64,000 nucleotides of DNA from Mesorhizobium sp. INR15 (GTDB taxonomy: Bacteria; Pseudomonadota; Alphaproteobacteria; Rhizobiales; Rhizobiaceae). Location: contig NZ_CP045496.1 of the NCBI RefSeq assembly GCF_015500075.1, positions 6,603,023 through 6,667,022 of the forward strand, in the 5' to 3' direction. Position numbers and translations under genes: made by a program. The notes under the pieces are model-generated. The model searched no databases and had not been told where the DNA came from. It was given only the letters and a program-made list of their open reading frames with translations. This document shows, piece after piece, positions 16,646 to 25,920 of this stretch (position 1 is the stretch's first letter; every line of letters starts with the position of its first letter).

Positions 16646-17438
16646 GAACGCCACCTGTCTCTTCAAGGATCGAACTCGGCGCCTCAGGCGCCGGGCTCGT
16701 TTCCGCCGGCATCGCCGGCAGGCCGGAAAGATTCGGCGCCGAACCGTAGATTCCCTTCCTGGCCGCGCGCGCCTTGTCAGCGGCTTCGACATAGGCTCCG
16801 CCCTTGGCGGCGCGGGCCCAGCCGTTTTCGACCAGCCATTGGCCGACATCCTGCTTGCCGACGCGGCATTGCGCGGCAATCAGGTCGCGTCCGCCTTCCG
16901 GCGGCACCGTGCAGACCACGGCGCGACCCCGCAGGAAGGATCTGAACGCGGTTCGCGCCCGGACGCCGCAGGCCCAGGATTTGCCCTCGTCGCTGCATGT
17001 CTCATCCGGCTTGACGACATCGATGCCGGAGACCGCGACGGAATATCCCTTCGCCTCGATCAAGCCGGCGGCGGAGGCGACGGGCTGGAACAGCTTGGTG
17101 CCATTCCAGTCGTCGGGCATTTTCGGTTTCGGCGGCATGGCCAGCGCCAGCTTGCTCAGGGGCGCGCGCGGCTCAACGCGTTCGAGCTCCTCTGCGGGAA
17201 GCGGCGGCGGTGCGACAAGCTCCGGGTCGATGGCCCTGGAATACACCACGGGTTTTGTCGGCTCGGGTTGCGGGATAGCAGCGGTAACCGGCGCTTCGGC
17301 CTGTGTTTCTGCACCGGCCTGGATTTCATCGACAGGCATGGTATCGCCGTCTGGCAGAACGACCCGGCCGCCGGCGACAACCAACGCCGCCATCATCACG
17401 ATTGCCAGAACCGCGACGGCCAGATGAAACAATCGCAT
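16611..17438 (-). CDS. Membrane-anchored thermonuclease (SNase)-like protein
   Basis: A 275-residue protein with an N-terminal signal-anchor (LFHLAVAVLAIVMMAALVVAGG), a proline-rich linker (about 40-110) and a C-terminal SNase-like region. The SNase hallmarks are the shape VSGIDVVKPDE...CGVRARTAFRSFLRG...CRVGKQDVGQWLVENGWA...ARAARKGIYG. A complete catalytic Arg/Glu/Arg set could not be confirmed, so nuclease activity is uncertain. ATG 17438 (MRLFHL) lies 10 bp after the upstream regulator gene. The gene ends inside the 3' end of lysK, tail to tail. Confidence 0.72.
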   Translation of the reverse strand: MRLFHLAVAVLAIVMMAALVVAGGRVVLPDGDTMPVDEIQAGAETQAEAPVTAAIPQPEPTKPVVYSRAIDPELVAPPPLPAEELERVEPRAPLSKLALAMPPKPKMPDDWNGTKLFQPVASAAGLIEAKGYSVAVSGIDVVKPDETCSDEGKSWACGVRARTAFRSFLRGRAVVCTVPPEGGRDLIAAQCRVGKQDVGQWLVENGWARAAKGGAYVEAADKARAARKGIYGSAPNLSGLPAMPAETSPAPEAPSSILEETGGVLRPADQPAPAQ

Positions 17439-17448
17439 CGCGGCGGCC

Positions 17449-18099
17449 TTACTGACTTGCCCAGACAATCCGCGCCACCCATTCGACATCGCGCATGGCG
17501 ATGTCACGGTCCGGATGATCGGGATTGAGCGAGACCAGCATGATCGACTTGATGGTCTGGCGGTCGAGCACCTTGGCCATCACCTCACCTGATATGGTCT
17601 TGACGACGACGCGATCCCCCTTGCGGGTCACGGCGCCCGGCTCGACGATGAGCACGTCACCATTGCGGTAGAGCGGCAACATGGAATCGCCCTGCACCTT
17701 CAGCGCATAAGAGCTCTCTGTCGATTGAGCGGGCAGTTCAACCAGATCCCAGCCTTGCCCCGCCGGGAACCCCGCATCGTCGAAGAAGCCGCCGGCACCG
17801 GCCTGCGCGAAGCCGAGCAGAGGCACTGAGGATCTCTGTATCGGCAGCGCACCACGGCCCAATTCGCCCCTGCCCTCGATCAGCCCGGTGAACTCATCCA
17901 GCGATGCGCCGGTCGCCTCGATGATCTTGGCCAGCGATTCGGTCGAGGGCCAGCGCGGACGGCCATCGGAAGACAGACGCTTCGACTTGTTGAAGGCCGT
18001 GGAATCAAGGCCTGCCCGCTTTGCCAGACCCGAGGCCGAGAGCGAGTAGCGCTCGGCCAGAGCGTCGATAGCGGCCCATACGCGGTCATGCGAGAGCAC
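17449..18099 (-). CDS. HTH transcriptional regulator with S24 (LexA/CI-like) peptidase domain
   Basis: A 216-residue phage-repressor-like protein. The N-terminal helix-turn-helix includes LSASGLAKRAGLDSTAFNKSKR. The C-terminal S24 domain has the nucleophile Ser in QGDSMLPL and the general-base Lys in GDRVVVKT, so self-cleavage is possible. GTG 18099 (VLSHDRVWAAID) is chosen for its GGGAG site 6 nt upstream; an opening to 18156 lacks one. No phage genes are near. Its target is unknown; the SNase-like gene 10 bp downstream is probably in the same transcript. Confidence 0.82.
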   Translation of the reverse strand: MLSHDRVWAAIDALAERYSLSASGLAKRAGLDSTAFNKSKRLSSDGRPRWPSTESLAKIIEATGASLDEFTGLIEGRGELGRGALPIQRSSVPLLGFAQAGAGGFFDDAGFPAGQGWDLVELPAQSTESSYALKVQGDSMLPLYRNGDVLIVEPGAVTRKGDRVVVKTISGEVMAKVLDRQTIKSIMLVSLNPDHPDRDIAMRDVEWVARIVWASQ

Positions 18100-18188
18100 T
18101 TCGCTCTCCCTCTCGACAGGAAAAAATACCTTCCCGTTCGTAGCCGTCAGAACCACGTTTGTCTACCGGTTGGCCGGGAGAAGGTTGG

Positions 18189-18734
18189 TCAATCCCCAGC
18201 CTTGGCCAGATCACGCAACCGCCGATGCGAGGTCATGAACAACCGTTCCGGCTCGGTGAGCGGGCGTGGCTGAACACTGGTTTCAAGCGCCGCGACCACC
18301 TCGCCCATGTCGACAAAGCGGCGATTGGCCCGGTCGTAGATGCCCGCGTTGGTCATGATCAAGGCGGCCGTCTCGCCGCTGTCGAGGACAAAGCGATGCT
18401 TGCCGATGACTTGCGTGCCTTCCCAGCTTTCGATGGACGAGACCACTTCGAAGCAGCGCCACAATCTGATCTCGCGCACATAGACCGATTGAAGCCCGCC
18501 CATCATCGGCGCCCAGGCCTTTTTCCTGGCCAGCCTGAGCAGGCCTGACCGCAGGAAAATATCGATGCGGCCGAGATCGGCCAGCATCATGTAGCGCGCA
18601 TTGTTGAGATGAACGTTGTAGTCGATGTCAGTGGGGAGGCAGCGAAACGCCAGCCGGCTTTCGCCACCCATCACATAAGGGCCACGGCTGGACGCCGTGG
18701 CGATCATGCGCGCCATCCGCGCCCAGACATACAT
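18189..18734 (-). CDS. Hotdog-fold acyl-CoA thioesterase
   Basis: A 181-residue single hotdog domain of the 4HBT/FcoT-like group. The catalytic region is DIDYNVHLNNARYMMLADLGRID, with Asp and Asn/His in the positions typical of these thioesterases. Lying just after fadB in the beta-oxidation operon, it probably releases or recycles acyl-CoA. The start is uncertain: ATG 18734 is used, but ATG 18716 and 18671 are alternatives with weak sites. A hairpin lies directly upstream (18744-18763). Confidence 0.75.
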   Translation of the reverse strand: MYVWARMARMIATASSRGPYVMGGESRLAFRCLPTDIDYNVHLNNARYMMLADLGRIDIFLRSGLLRLARKKAWAPMMGGLQSVYVREIRLWRCFEVVSSIESWEGTQVIGKHRFVLDSGETAALIMTNAGIYDRANRRFVDMGEVVAALETSVQPRPLTEPERLFMTSHRRLRDLAKAGD

Positions 18735-18743
18735 TACAGCGCC

Positions 18744-18763
18744 GCGCGTCCTTTTGGACGCGC
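18744..18763. terminator. Hairpin between fadB and the thioesterase gene
   Basis: A perfect 8-bp stem (GCGCGTCC/GGACGCGC) with a 4-nt loop lies 36 bp downstream of the fadB stop and ends 10 bp before the thioesterase ATG. No T-run follows, so it more likely stabilises the 3' end of the fad mRNA or tunes downstream translation than terminates transcription. Confidence 0.45.
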
Positions 18764-18798
18764 AAAGGACGCTGCAAGGCTCTTGATTTTACCCATGC

Positions 18799-21018
18799 TT
18801 ACGCCGCCTGCTTGGTCTCGTCCTTCGCATAGGGGTCGAAGCGCTGGTAGAAGGTCTCGCCCTTTTCGGCCATGTCGAGCAGCAGCTTGGGCGCCTTGAA
18901 CTCGGCGCCGTACTTCTTCTGCAGACCCTTGGCGATCTTGACGAACTCTTTCACTCCAATGCCATCGATATAGGACAGCGCGCCGCCGGTATAAGGCGCG
19001 AAGCCGAAGGCGAGGATCGAACCGACATCGGCCTCGCGTGGATCGGTGACAATGCCTTCTTCCATGACCCGCGCCGCTTCCAGCGCGATGGTGACCAGCA
19101 GCCGCTGTTGCAGCTCTTCATAGTCGACCTTCTCCGCCGGAAGTTGCGGATAGAGGTCTTTCAGGCCAGGCCAGAGCTTCTTCTTGGCCGGCTTGGCTGG
19201 ATAATCATAGAAGCCCTTGCCGTTCTTGCGGCCAAAGCGGCCGTGGGTGTCGGCCATGGTGTTGATCAACGCCATCTGCTTGGGGTCAACCGCCTTGTCG
19301 CCGAGATCCTTGATGGTCTGCTTCATGATCTTCTGGGCGAGGTCGATCGCCGTCTCATCCGTGAGAGCCAGCGGGCCGACCGGCATGCCGGCGGCCTTCG
19401 CCGCATTCTCGATCATTGGCGCAGGCACACCCTCGATCAGCATCTTGTAGGCTTCCGACATGTAGCGCAGCACGCAACGGTTGACGTAGAAGCCACGCGT
19501 GTCGTTGACGACGATCGGCGTCTTCTTGATGGCGCGGACGAAATCGATCGCGGTGGCCAGCGCCTTGTCGCCGGTCTTCTTGCCCAGAATGATCTCAACC
19601 AGCAGCATCTTGTCGACCGGCGAGAAGAAGTGGATGCCGATAAAATTCTTCGGCCGCGCCGAATTCTTGGCCAGCGCCGAGATCGGAATGGTCGAGGTGT
19701 TCGACGCGAAGATCGCCGACGGCTTCAACGCCGCTTCCGCCTGCTCGGTGGCGCTTTTCTTGACCGCCGAATCCTCGAACACGGCCTCGACCACAAGGTC
19801 GCAGCCGGCGAGGTCAGCATAGTCCGCCGTCGGTGTGATCAGCGACAGCAGCTTGTCCTTCTCCTCGGGCTTGGCGCGGCCTTTCTTGACCAGATCCGCG
19901 ATCAGGCTTTCCGAATGCGCCTTGCCCTTGGCGGCCGATTCCACGTCGCGGTCGAGCAGCACCACCGGAATGCCGGCCTTGGCCGTGACATAGGCGATGC
20001 CGGCGCCCATGAAGCCGGCGCCGAGGATGCCGATCTTCTTGAATTTGGTTTCCGGTACGCCGGCAGGGCGGCGCGCGCCCTTGTTCAGTTCCTGCAGGGA
20101 AACGAACAGCGAGCGGATCATCGCCGCTGCTTCCCTGGTCTGCATGATCTCGGTGAAATACCGCTGCTCGATCCTGAGCGCGGTGTCGAACGGCACCAGC
20201 AGGCCTTCATAGACGCATTTCAGGATCGCGGCCGCCGCGGGATAATTGCCATAGGTTTCACGGCGCAGGATGGCGATCCCCGGTGGCCAAAGATTGAAGC
20301 CGGCGGGCGAATAGATCTGGCCGCCGGGCAGCTTGAAACCCTTCTCGTCCCAGGGCGCCACCGGCTTCAGGCCGTTCCTGATCATCGCCTTGGCGGTCTC
20401 GACCAGCTTGGCTGGTTCCGATATCTCATGAATGAGGCCCATCGCCTTGGCCTTTTGCGGCGACAGCGTCTGGCCCGACGTCAGCATCTGCAGCGCCTGC
20501 TGCTGGTCGGTCAGGCGCGGCACGCGCTGCGTGCCGCCGGCGCCTGGAAAGATGCCGATCTTCACTTCGGGAAGCGCCATCTTGACCTTGTCGGAATCGG
20601 CCGCGACCCGGCCATGACACGCTAGCGACATTTCGAAGGCCCCACCCATGCAGGTGCCGTTGATGGCGGACACCCATGGCTTGCCGCAGGTTTCCAGCTT
20701 ACGGAACAGGCCAGTCATGGCGCCGGCATTGTCGAACAGGGCCTTGGTTGCCTTGACGGCGTCCTTGCCCTTTTCAGATGCGAAGGTCTTCAACATCTTC
20801 TGCAGCATGGTGATGTCGGCGCCGCCGGAGAACGTGTCCTTGCCGGAGGTGATGACCGCGCCCTTGATGGCGGCGTCCGCCGCCACCTTGTCGACGATGG
20901 CGTCGAGCTCACGCATCGCCTCTTCGGTGAAAACATTCATCGAGCGGCCCGGCATGTCCCAGGTGACCAGCGCAATGCCGTCGGCGTCGATGTCGAGCGT
21001 GAAATTTGTGTAGGTCAT
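18799..21018 (-). CDS. fadB: Bifunctional enoyl-CoA hydratase / 3-hydroxyacyl-CoA dehydrogenase
   Basis: A 739-residue FadB/FadJ alpha subunit. The crotonase half has oxyanion-hole segments SGKDTFSGGAD and NGTCMGGAFEM and the catalytic Glu in LPEVKIGIFPGAGGTQ. From about residue 328 the dehydrogenase half begins with the NAD motif GILGAGFMGAGIA and contains the catalytic His in GIHFFSPVDKM. It performs hydration and NAD-dependent oxidation in the fatty-acid beta-oxidation cycle. It starts with a near-consensus AAGGAGG site and lies 10 bp after the hydrolase gene. Confidence 0.95.
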   Translation of the reverse strand: MTYTNFTLDIDADGIALVTWDMPGRSMNVFTEEAMRELDAIVDKVAADAAIKGAVITSGKDTFSGGADITMLQKMLKTFASEKGKDAVKATKALFDNAGAMTGLFRKLETCGKPWVSAINGTCMGGAFEMSLACHGRVAADSDKVKMALPEVKIGIFPGAGGTQRVPRLTDQQQALQMLTSGQTLSPQKAKAMGLIHEISEPAKLVETAKAMIRNGLKPVAPWDEKGFKLPGGQIYSPAGFNLWPPGIAILRRETYGNYPAAAAILKCVYEGLLVPFDTALRIEQRYFTEIMQTREAAAMIRSLFVSLQELNKGARRPAGVPETKFKKIGILGAGFMGAGIAYVTAKAGIPVVLLDRDVESAAKGKAHSESLIADLVKKGRAKPEEKDKLLSLITPTADYADLAGCDLVVEAVFEDSAVKKSATEQAEAALKPSAIFASNTSTIPISALAKNSARPKNFIGIHFFSPVDKMLLVEIILGKKTGDKALATAIDFVRAIKKTPIVVNDTRGFYVNRCVLRYMSEAYKMLIEGVPAPMIENAAKAAGMPVGPLALTDETAIDLAQKIMKQTIKDLGDKAVDPKQMALINTMADTHGRFGRKNGKGFYDYPAKPAKKKLWPGLKDLYPQLPAEKVDYEELQQRLLVTIALEAARVMEEGIVTDPREADVGSILAFGFAPYTGGALSYIDGIGVKEFVKIAKGLQKKYGAEFKAPKLLLDMAEKGETFYQRFDPYAKDETKQAA

Positions 21019-21028
21019 CTAAACCTCC

Positions 21029-21604
21029 TTAGGCCGCGATATTTTCAGCGACAGCCGCGACCACGGCGTCGGTTGTTACAATGGAAGCAAATTCGCCATT
21101 GAGATTGGACAAGGTCATCTGGTGGATGGCCTCGGCGCTTTCCGATCGGCCGTCAAAACCAACACGGTCGAACGTGTAGCAGGCGTCCTGAACCAATTGC
21201 GCCTCGAAGCCCATGTTTCCGGCCATGCGCGTGGTCGTCTCGACACAGTGGTTGGTGGTGATGCCTGCAATCACCAATGTCTGGTGGCCGGCATCACGCA
21301 AACGCTTTTCCAGGTCGGTGCCTATGAAAGCGGAGTTGACATGTTTGACGATCACCGGCTCGCCAGCCTGTTCACGCGCCTGCGAGATCGGCTGATATCC
21401 GCTGCGTTCGGGCCGCAGGGCTGAGTCCTTCTCGACCGAAGCGTGGCGGATATGGAATATCGCTAGACCTTCACGGCGAAATGCCTGCAGCAGACGGGCG
21501 ATGTTTTCGACCGCCTCGGGATTGTTTCGCCGCAGGCCGGCGCGTTCAAATTCGACGAAAGCCATCTGCACGTCGATCAGGATCAGGGCGGGTTTGGTTT
21601 GCAC
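21029..21604 (-). CDS. Isochorismatase-family cysteine hydrolase
   Basis: A 191-residue isochorismatase-fold hydrolase with the catalytic triad pattern: Asp in LILIDVQMAF, Lys in VIVKHVNSAF and Cys in GITTNHCVET. These enzymes hydrolyse amides or related bonds; the substrate is not predictable here. The gene starts at GTG 4 bp after the thiolase stop and ends 10 bp before fadB, so it is embedded in the beta-oxidation operon. This is an unusual partner for core fatty-acid genes, and it may handle a nitrogen-containing or amide substrate. Confidence 0.88.
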   Translation of the reverse strand: MQTKPALILIDVQMAFVEFERAGLRRNNPEAVENIARLLQAFRREGLAIFHIRHASVEKDSALRPERSGYQPISQAREQAGEPVIVKHVNSAFIGTDLEKRLRDAGHQTLVIAGITTNHCVETTTRMAGNMGFEAQLVQDACYTFDRVGFDGRSESAEAIHQMTLSNLNGEFASIVTTDAVVAAVAENIAA

Positions 21605-21608
21605 GGCG

Positions 21609-22817
21609 CTACACCCGCTCGATGATCGTGGCGGTGCCCATGCCGGCGCCGATGCAGAGCGTCACCAGCGCGGTGTTGAGGTCGCGCCGCTCAAGCTCGT
21701 CCAGCACCGTGCCGAAGATCATCGCGCCGGTGGCACCGAGCGGGTGACCCATGGCGATCGCGCCGCCATTGACGTTGATCTTGTCGTGCGAAATGTCGAA
21801 CGCCTGCATGTAGCGCAGCACCACCGAGGCGAAGGCTTCGTTGAGCTCGAACAGATCGATGTCCGAGAGTTTCATCTTGGCGCGCTTCAGCAGCTTTTCG
21901 GTCACATCAACCGGGCCGGTCAGCATCAACACCGGCTCCGAGCCGATGTTGGCGAAGGTGCGGATGCGGGCGCGCGGCTTCAGGCCCATCGCCTTGCCGG
22001 CCTTCTTCGAGCCGAGCAAAACGGCGGCGGCGCCATCGACAATGCCGGACGAATTGCCGGCGTGGTGGACATGGTTGACCTCTTCGATCTCGGGGTGCTT
22101 CTGCACCGCGACGGCGTCGAAGCCGCCCATCTCGCCTGGCATGATGAAGGCAGGATTGAGCGAAGCCAGCGACTGCATGTCGGTCGACGGGCGCATATGC
22201 TCGTCATGGTCGAGGATGGTCAGGCCGTTCTGGTCTTTGATCGGAATGACGGAATTCTTGAAGCGGCCATCGGCCCAGGACTTGGCGGCACGCTTCTGGC
22301 TCTCGACCGCATAGGCGTCGACGTCGTCGCGCGAGAAGCCATACTTGGTGGCGATCAGATCGGCGGAGATGCCTTGCGGCACGAACCAGCCGGGCAGACC
22401 GACCGAAGGGTCCATGAACCAGGCGCCGCCGGAAGCGCCCATGCCGACACGCGACATCGACTCGACACCGCCAGCGATAACGATCTCGTCCGCGCCTTGC
22501 GCGATCTTGGCGGCGCCAAAATTGATGGCGTCAAGGCCCGATGCGCAGAAGCGCGAAATCTGCATGCCGGGCGCCTTGGTGTCGTAGCCGGCCTCGAAGG
22601 CGGCAGCGCGCGGAATGACGGAGCCGGCTTCACCTACCGGATCGACGCAACCGAAGATGATGTCGTCGACGGTGCCGGTGTCCAGCCCGTTGCGGTCGCG
22701 CAGTGCCTCAAGCGTCTTGGCGGCGAGCCGCACGGCGGGCACTTCGTGCAGCGAGCCATCCTTCTTGCCCTTGCCGCGCGGCGTGCGCACGGCGTCATAG
22801 ACATAGGCTTCCGTCAT
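21609..22817 (-). CDS. fadA: Acetyl-CoA C-acyltransferase (thiolase)
   Basis: A 402-residue thiolase. The acylated Cys is in RFCASGLDAIN, the catalytic His in NGGAIAMGHPLGATGA and the second Cys in CIGAGMGTATIIE. It catalyses the last, thiolytic step of beta-oxidation and forms the beta partner of FadB. The start has AAGGAG upstream. It follows an acyl-CoA dehydrogenase gene by 31 bp and precedes the hydrolase gene by 4 bp. Confidence 0.93.
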   Translation of the reverse strand: MTEAYVYDAVRTPRGKGKKDGSLHEVPAVRLAAKTLEALRDRNGLDTGTVDDIIFGCVDPVGEAGSVIPRAAAFEAGYDTKAPGMQISRFCASGLDAINFGAAKIAQGADEIVIAGGVESMSRVGMGASGGAWFMDPSVGLPGWFVPQGISADLIATKYGFSRDDVDAYAVESQKRAAKSWADGRFKNSVIPIKDQNGLTILDHDEHMRPSTDMQSLASLNPAFIMPGEMGGFDAVAVQKHPEIEEVNHVHHAGNSSGIVDGAAAVLLGSKKAGKAMGLKPRARIRTFANIGSEPVLMLTGPVDVTEKLLKRAKMKLSDIDLFELNEAFASVVLRYMQAFDISHDKINVNGGAIAMGHPLGATGAMIFGTVLDELERRDLNTALVTLCIGAGMGTATIIERV

Positions 22818-22848
22818 TTTCTTGCTCCTTGGTTTTATCGAACGCAGC

Positions 22849-24018
22849 TCAGAGCGAGCGTCCGATCAGCAATTTCATGATCTCGTTGGTGCCGCCGTAG
22901 ATGCGCTGGACGCGAGCGTCGCGGAACATGCGGGCGATCGGATATTCATTCATGTAGCCATAGCCGCCATGCAATTGAAGGCACTCGTCGACCACTTTTC
23001 CCTGCAGGTCGCTGAGCCAGTATTTGGCCATCGACGCGGTCACCGGGTCGAGCCCACCATTGATGTGGCGCGTGACACAGTCATTGTAGAACACGCGGCC
23101 GATTGTGGCCTCGGTCTTCAGTTCGGCCAGCTTGAACTGGGTGTTCTGGAAATCGATGATCGCCTTGCCGAAGGCCTTGCGTTCCTTGACGTAGTCGATG
23201 GTCAGCGCCAGCGCCCGCTCGATCATGGCGATCGCGCCCGTGCCGATCTGCAGCCGCTCCTGCGGCAGTTGCTGCATCAACTGGACGAAGCCCTGTCCCT
23301 CCTCGTGGCCGAGCAGGTTGGAAGTCGGCACGCGCATGTCGTTGAAGAACAGCTCCGAGGTGTCGTTGGCCTTCAGGCCGATCTTGTCGAGGTTGCGGCC
23401 ACGCTGGAAGCCTTCGACCTCGTCGGTCTCGACGACGATCAGCGAGGTGCCTTTGGCGCCCTTCTCCGGATCGGTCTTGGTGACGACGATGACGAAATTC
23501 GCCAGCTGGCCATTGGTGATGAAGGTCTTCGACCCGTTGATCTTGTACTGGTTGCCATCCTTTTCGGCCCGCGTCTTGACGCCTTGCAGGTCGGAGCCGG
23601 CGCCAGGCTCGGTCATGGCGATGGCACCGATCAGTTCGCCGGTGGCAAGCCTGGGCAGCCACTTCTTCTTTTGCTCTTCCGAGCCGTAGTGGAGGATGTA
23701 AGGAGCGACGATCGAATTGTGCAGGCCAATACCGAAGCCATCGACGCCGACATGGCCGATCGCCTCGATGATGGCGCTCTCATGCGCGAAAGTACCGCCC
23801 GAGCCGCCATATTCCTCCGGCATCGACGCGCAGAGCAGACCGGCGGCACCTGCCTTCAGCCAGCTTTCGCGGTCGACCATTTCGTTCTTCTCGAACTCGT
23901 CGTAGCGCGGCGCGATCTCCTCCGACATGAAGCGGGTCGCCATGTCGTAGAGCATGCCGACCTCGTCCGCCGCCCAGGCAGGCTTGGGGAGACCAAGGAT
24001 TTCGGCAGGGTTGGTCAT
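22849..24018 (-). CDS. Acyl-CoA dehydrogenase
   Basis: A 389-residue FAD-dependent acyl-CoA dehydrogenase. Family signatures are AMTEPGAGSDLQG, KTFITNGQLANFV and the C-terminal LHGGYGYMNEYPI and QRIYGGTNEIM. The residue that is Glu in short- and medium-chain enzymes (IYEGT) is Gly here (IYGGT). This occurs in long-chain and isovaleryl-type enzymes, where the base comes from an internal helix. It catalyses the first oxidation of beta-oxidation and is flanked by fad genes on the same strand. Confidence 0.92.
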   Translation of the reverse strand: MTNPAEILGLPKPAWAADEVGMLYDMATRFMSEEIAPRYDEFEKNEMVDRESWLKAGAAGLLCASMPEEYGGSGGTFAHESAIIEAIGHVGVDGFGIGLHNSIVAPYILHYGSEEQKKKWLPRLATGELIGAIAMTEPGAGSDLQGVKTRAEKDGNQYKINGSKTFITNGQLANFVIVVTKTDPEKGAKGTSLIVVETDEVEGFQRGRNLDKIGLKANDTSELFFNDMRVPTSNLLGHEEGQGFVQLMQQLPQERLQIGTGAIAMIERALALTIDYVKERKAFGKAIIDFQNTQFKLAELKTEATIGRVFYNDCVTRHINGGLDPVTASMAKYWLSDLQGKVVDECLQLHGGYGYMNEYPIARMFRDARVQRIYGGTNEIMKLLIGRSL

Positions 24019-24092
24019 GCGATGATCGTCCTCCCAGGCACATCAGCGGAATCGGGGGCTGGCGCTCACGCGTGCCTCCTCGCGGCCCATCG

Positions 24093-24120
24093 GGCCACCC
24101 TCCCCTCGAGGGGGAGGGCT
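24093..24120. repeat. CCCTCCCC-TCGA-GGGGGAGGG palindrome
   Basis: A strong GC-rich inverted repeat centred on TCGA lies in the 111-bp gap between the two acyl-CoA dehydrogenase genes. Palindromes of this kind are common intergenic repeats in Mesorhizobium-like genomes (recalled, not searched). It may also form an mRNA hairpin that separates expression of the two genes. Confidence 0.6.
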
Positions 24121-24129
24121 AAGCCATAT

Positions 24130-25920
24130 TTAGAACGCTTCCGCCGGCAGTGCCATCATCGTGTCGGCGCCGCTGGAAATGCGGGCGAGATGAGCCGAGG
24201 TTTCCGGCATGATCCGCTCCATGAAGAAGCGGCCCGTGACCAGCTTGTTGTCATAGAACGACGAGGCGCCGTTGGCGCCGACCTTGCCATGTGCCGCCTT
24301 GGCCATCTGCGCCCACATGTAACCCAGCGCAACGAGACCGAAGAGATGCATGAAATCGGTCGAGGCAGCGCCGGCATTGTCCGGCTTGGCCATGCCGTTC
24401 TGCAGCAGCCACATGGTCGCCGCCTGCAGGTCGTTGAGGCCCTTCTTCAGTGCCTTGGTGAACGGCGCCATCTTCTCATCCGAGCGGTTCTCCTCGCAGA
24501 ACTCTCCGACTTCCTTGAAGAAGGCCTGTATGGCGCGGCCGCCATTCAAGCCGAGCTTGCGGCCGACAAGGTCAAGCGCCTGGATGCCATTGGCGCCTTC
24601 ATAGATCATGGCGATGCGGGCATCGCGCACGAACTGGCTCATGCCATGTTCTTCGATATAGCCGTGGCCGCCGAACACCTGCTGCGCCATGACGGCGTGA
24701 TCGAAACCCTTGTCGGTGAGCACGCCCTTGACCACCGGCGTCATCAGGCCAGTGTAGTCGTCGGCGACCTGACGGTCCTTCTCATCCTCGGAGCGGTGGG
24801 CGATGTCCGACTTGATCGCCGTCCACAGCGCCAGCGCGCGGCCGGCTTCGTTGAAGGCCCGCATGGTCATCAGGCCTCGGCGGATGTCTGGATGGACGAT
24901 GATCGGATCGGCCTTCTTGTCCGGTGCCTTGGCGCCCGACAGCGAGCGGCCCTGCAGGCGGTCCTTGGCGTAGGCAACCGCGTTCTGGTAGGCGATCTCG
25001 GACAGCGACAGACCCTGCAGGCCGACGCCGAGGCGCGCTTCGTTCATCATCGTGAACATAGCTTTCAGGCCGCCATTGGCTTCACCGAGCAGCGTGCCCT
25101 CGGCCTCGTCATAGTTCATGACGCAGGTCGAGTTGCCGTGGATGCCCATCTTCTCCTCGATCGAGCCGCAGGAGACGGGGTTCCTGTCGCCGGGGTTGCC
25201 CGAAGCATCGAGCTTCAGCTTCGGCACGATGAACAGCGAGATGCCCTTGACGCCTTCCGGCGCACCCTCGATGCGGGCCAGCACGAGATGGACGATATTG
25301 TCCGACATGTCGTGCTCGCCGGCCGAGATGAAAATCTTCTGGCCCGATATCTTGTAGGTACCGTCGCCGTTGGGGACAGCCTTGCTGCGCAGCAGGCCGA
25401 GATCGGTGCCGCAATGCGGCTCGGTCAGGTTCATGGTGCCGGTCCAGGCGCCTTCGATCATCCTGGGCAACCAGGTCGCCTTCTGCTCGTCGGTGCCGTG
25501 GGTGATGATCGCCGCGATCGCGCCTTGCGTCAGGCCGGGATACATCATCAACGACATGTTGGCCGAGACCATGTATTCGGCGACCGCGGTGTGGACTGCA
25601 TAAGGCAGGCCCTGGCCGCCAAATTCGACCGGCGCGGCCAGTCCCATCCAGCCGCCTTCACGGTACTGGTCGAAAGCCTCCTTGAAGCCTTTCGGTGTCG
25701 TCACCGAGCCGTCGTCATGACGGACGCAGCCTTCCATGTCGCCGACGCGATTCAACGGATGCATGACGTTTTCGGCGAGCTTGGCACCTTCAGCGAGGAT
25801 CGCCTCCAGCACATCGGGCGTGGCGTCGGAAAATCCGGGAAGGTTCGAATAGCGCTGATAGCCCAGCACTTCATTGAGCACGAACAGCGTGTCCTGGACC
25901 GGAGCCCTGTAGATCGGCAT
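24130..25920 (-). CDS. Large acyl-CoA dehydrogenase with C-terminal extension
   Basis: A 596-residue acyl-CoA dehydrogenase of the long form found with fadAB in proteobacteria (starts MPIYRAPVQDTLFVLNEVLG). N-terminal, middle (NLTEPHCGTDLGLLRSKA, KIFISAGEHDM) and C-terminal FAD domains are followed by a roughly 120-residue helical extension. The catalytic Glu is likely in MIYEGANGIQALDLVGRKL. GGAGGAAAAGC lies directly before ATG 25920; the extension to 26025 runs through the operator and is not coding. It is the first gene of the operon controlled from the MerR-type site at 26003-26026. Confidence 0.93.
   Translation of the reverse strand: MPIYRAPVQDTLFVLNEVLGYQRYSNLPGFSDATPDVLEAILAEGAKLAENVMHPLNRVGDMEGCVRHDDGSVTTPKGFKEAFDQYREGGWMGLAAPVEFGGQGLPYAVHTAVAEYMVSANMSLMMYPGLTQGAIAAIITHGTDEQKATWLPRMIEGAWTGTMNLTEPHCGTDLGLLRSKAVPNGDGTYKISGQKIFISAGEHDMSDNIVHLVLARIEGAPEGVKGISLFIVPKLKLDASGNPGDRNPVSCGSIEEKMGIHGNSTCVMNYDEAEGTLLGEANGGLKAMFTMMNEARLGVGLQGLSLSEIAYQNAVAYAKDRLQGRSLSGAKAPDKKADPIIVHPDIRRGLMTMRAFNEAGRALALWTAIKSDIAHRSEDEKDRQVADDYTGLMTPVVKGVLTDKGFDHAVMAQQVFGGHGYIEEHGMSQFVRDARIAMIYEGANGIQALDLVGRKLGLNGGRAIQAFFKEVGEFCEENRSDEKMAPFTKALKKGLNDLQAATMWLLQNGMAKPDNAGAASTDFMHLFGLVALGYMWAQMAKAAHGKVGANGASSFYDNKLVTGRFFMERIMPETSAHLARISSGADTMMALPAEAF

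Noticed and set aside
15008..16879. 623-codon minus-strand open frame over lysK
   Set aside because: Antisense shadow of lysyl-tRNA synthetase; it also runs into the neighbouring gene in another frame.
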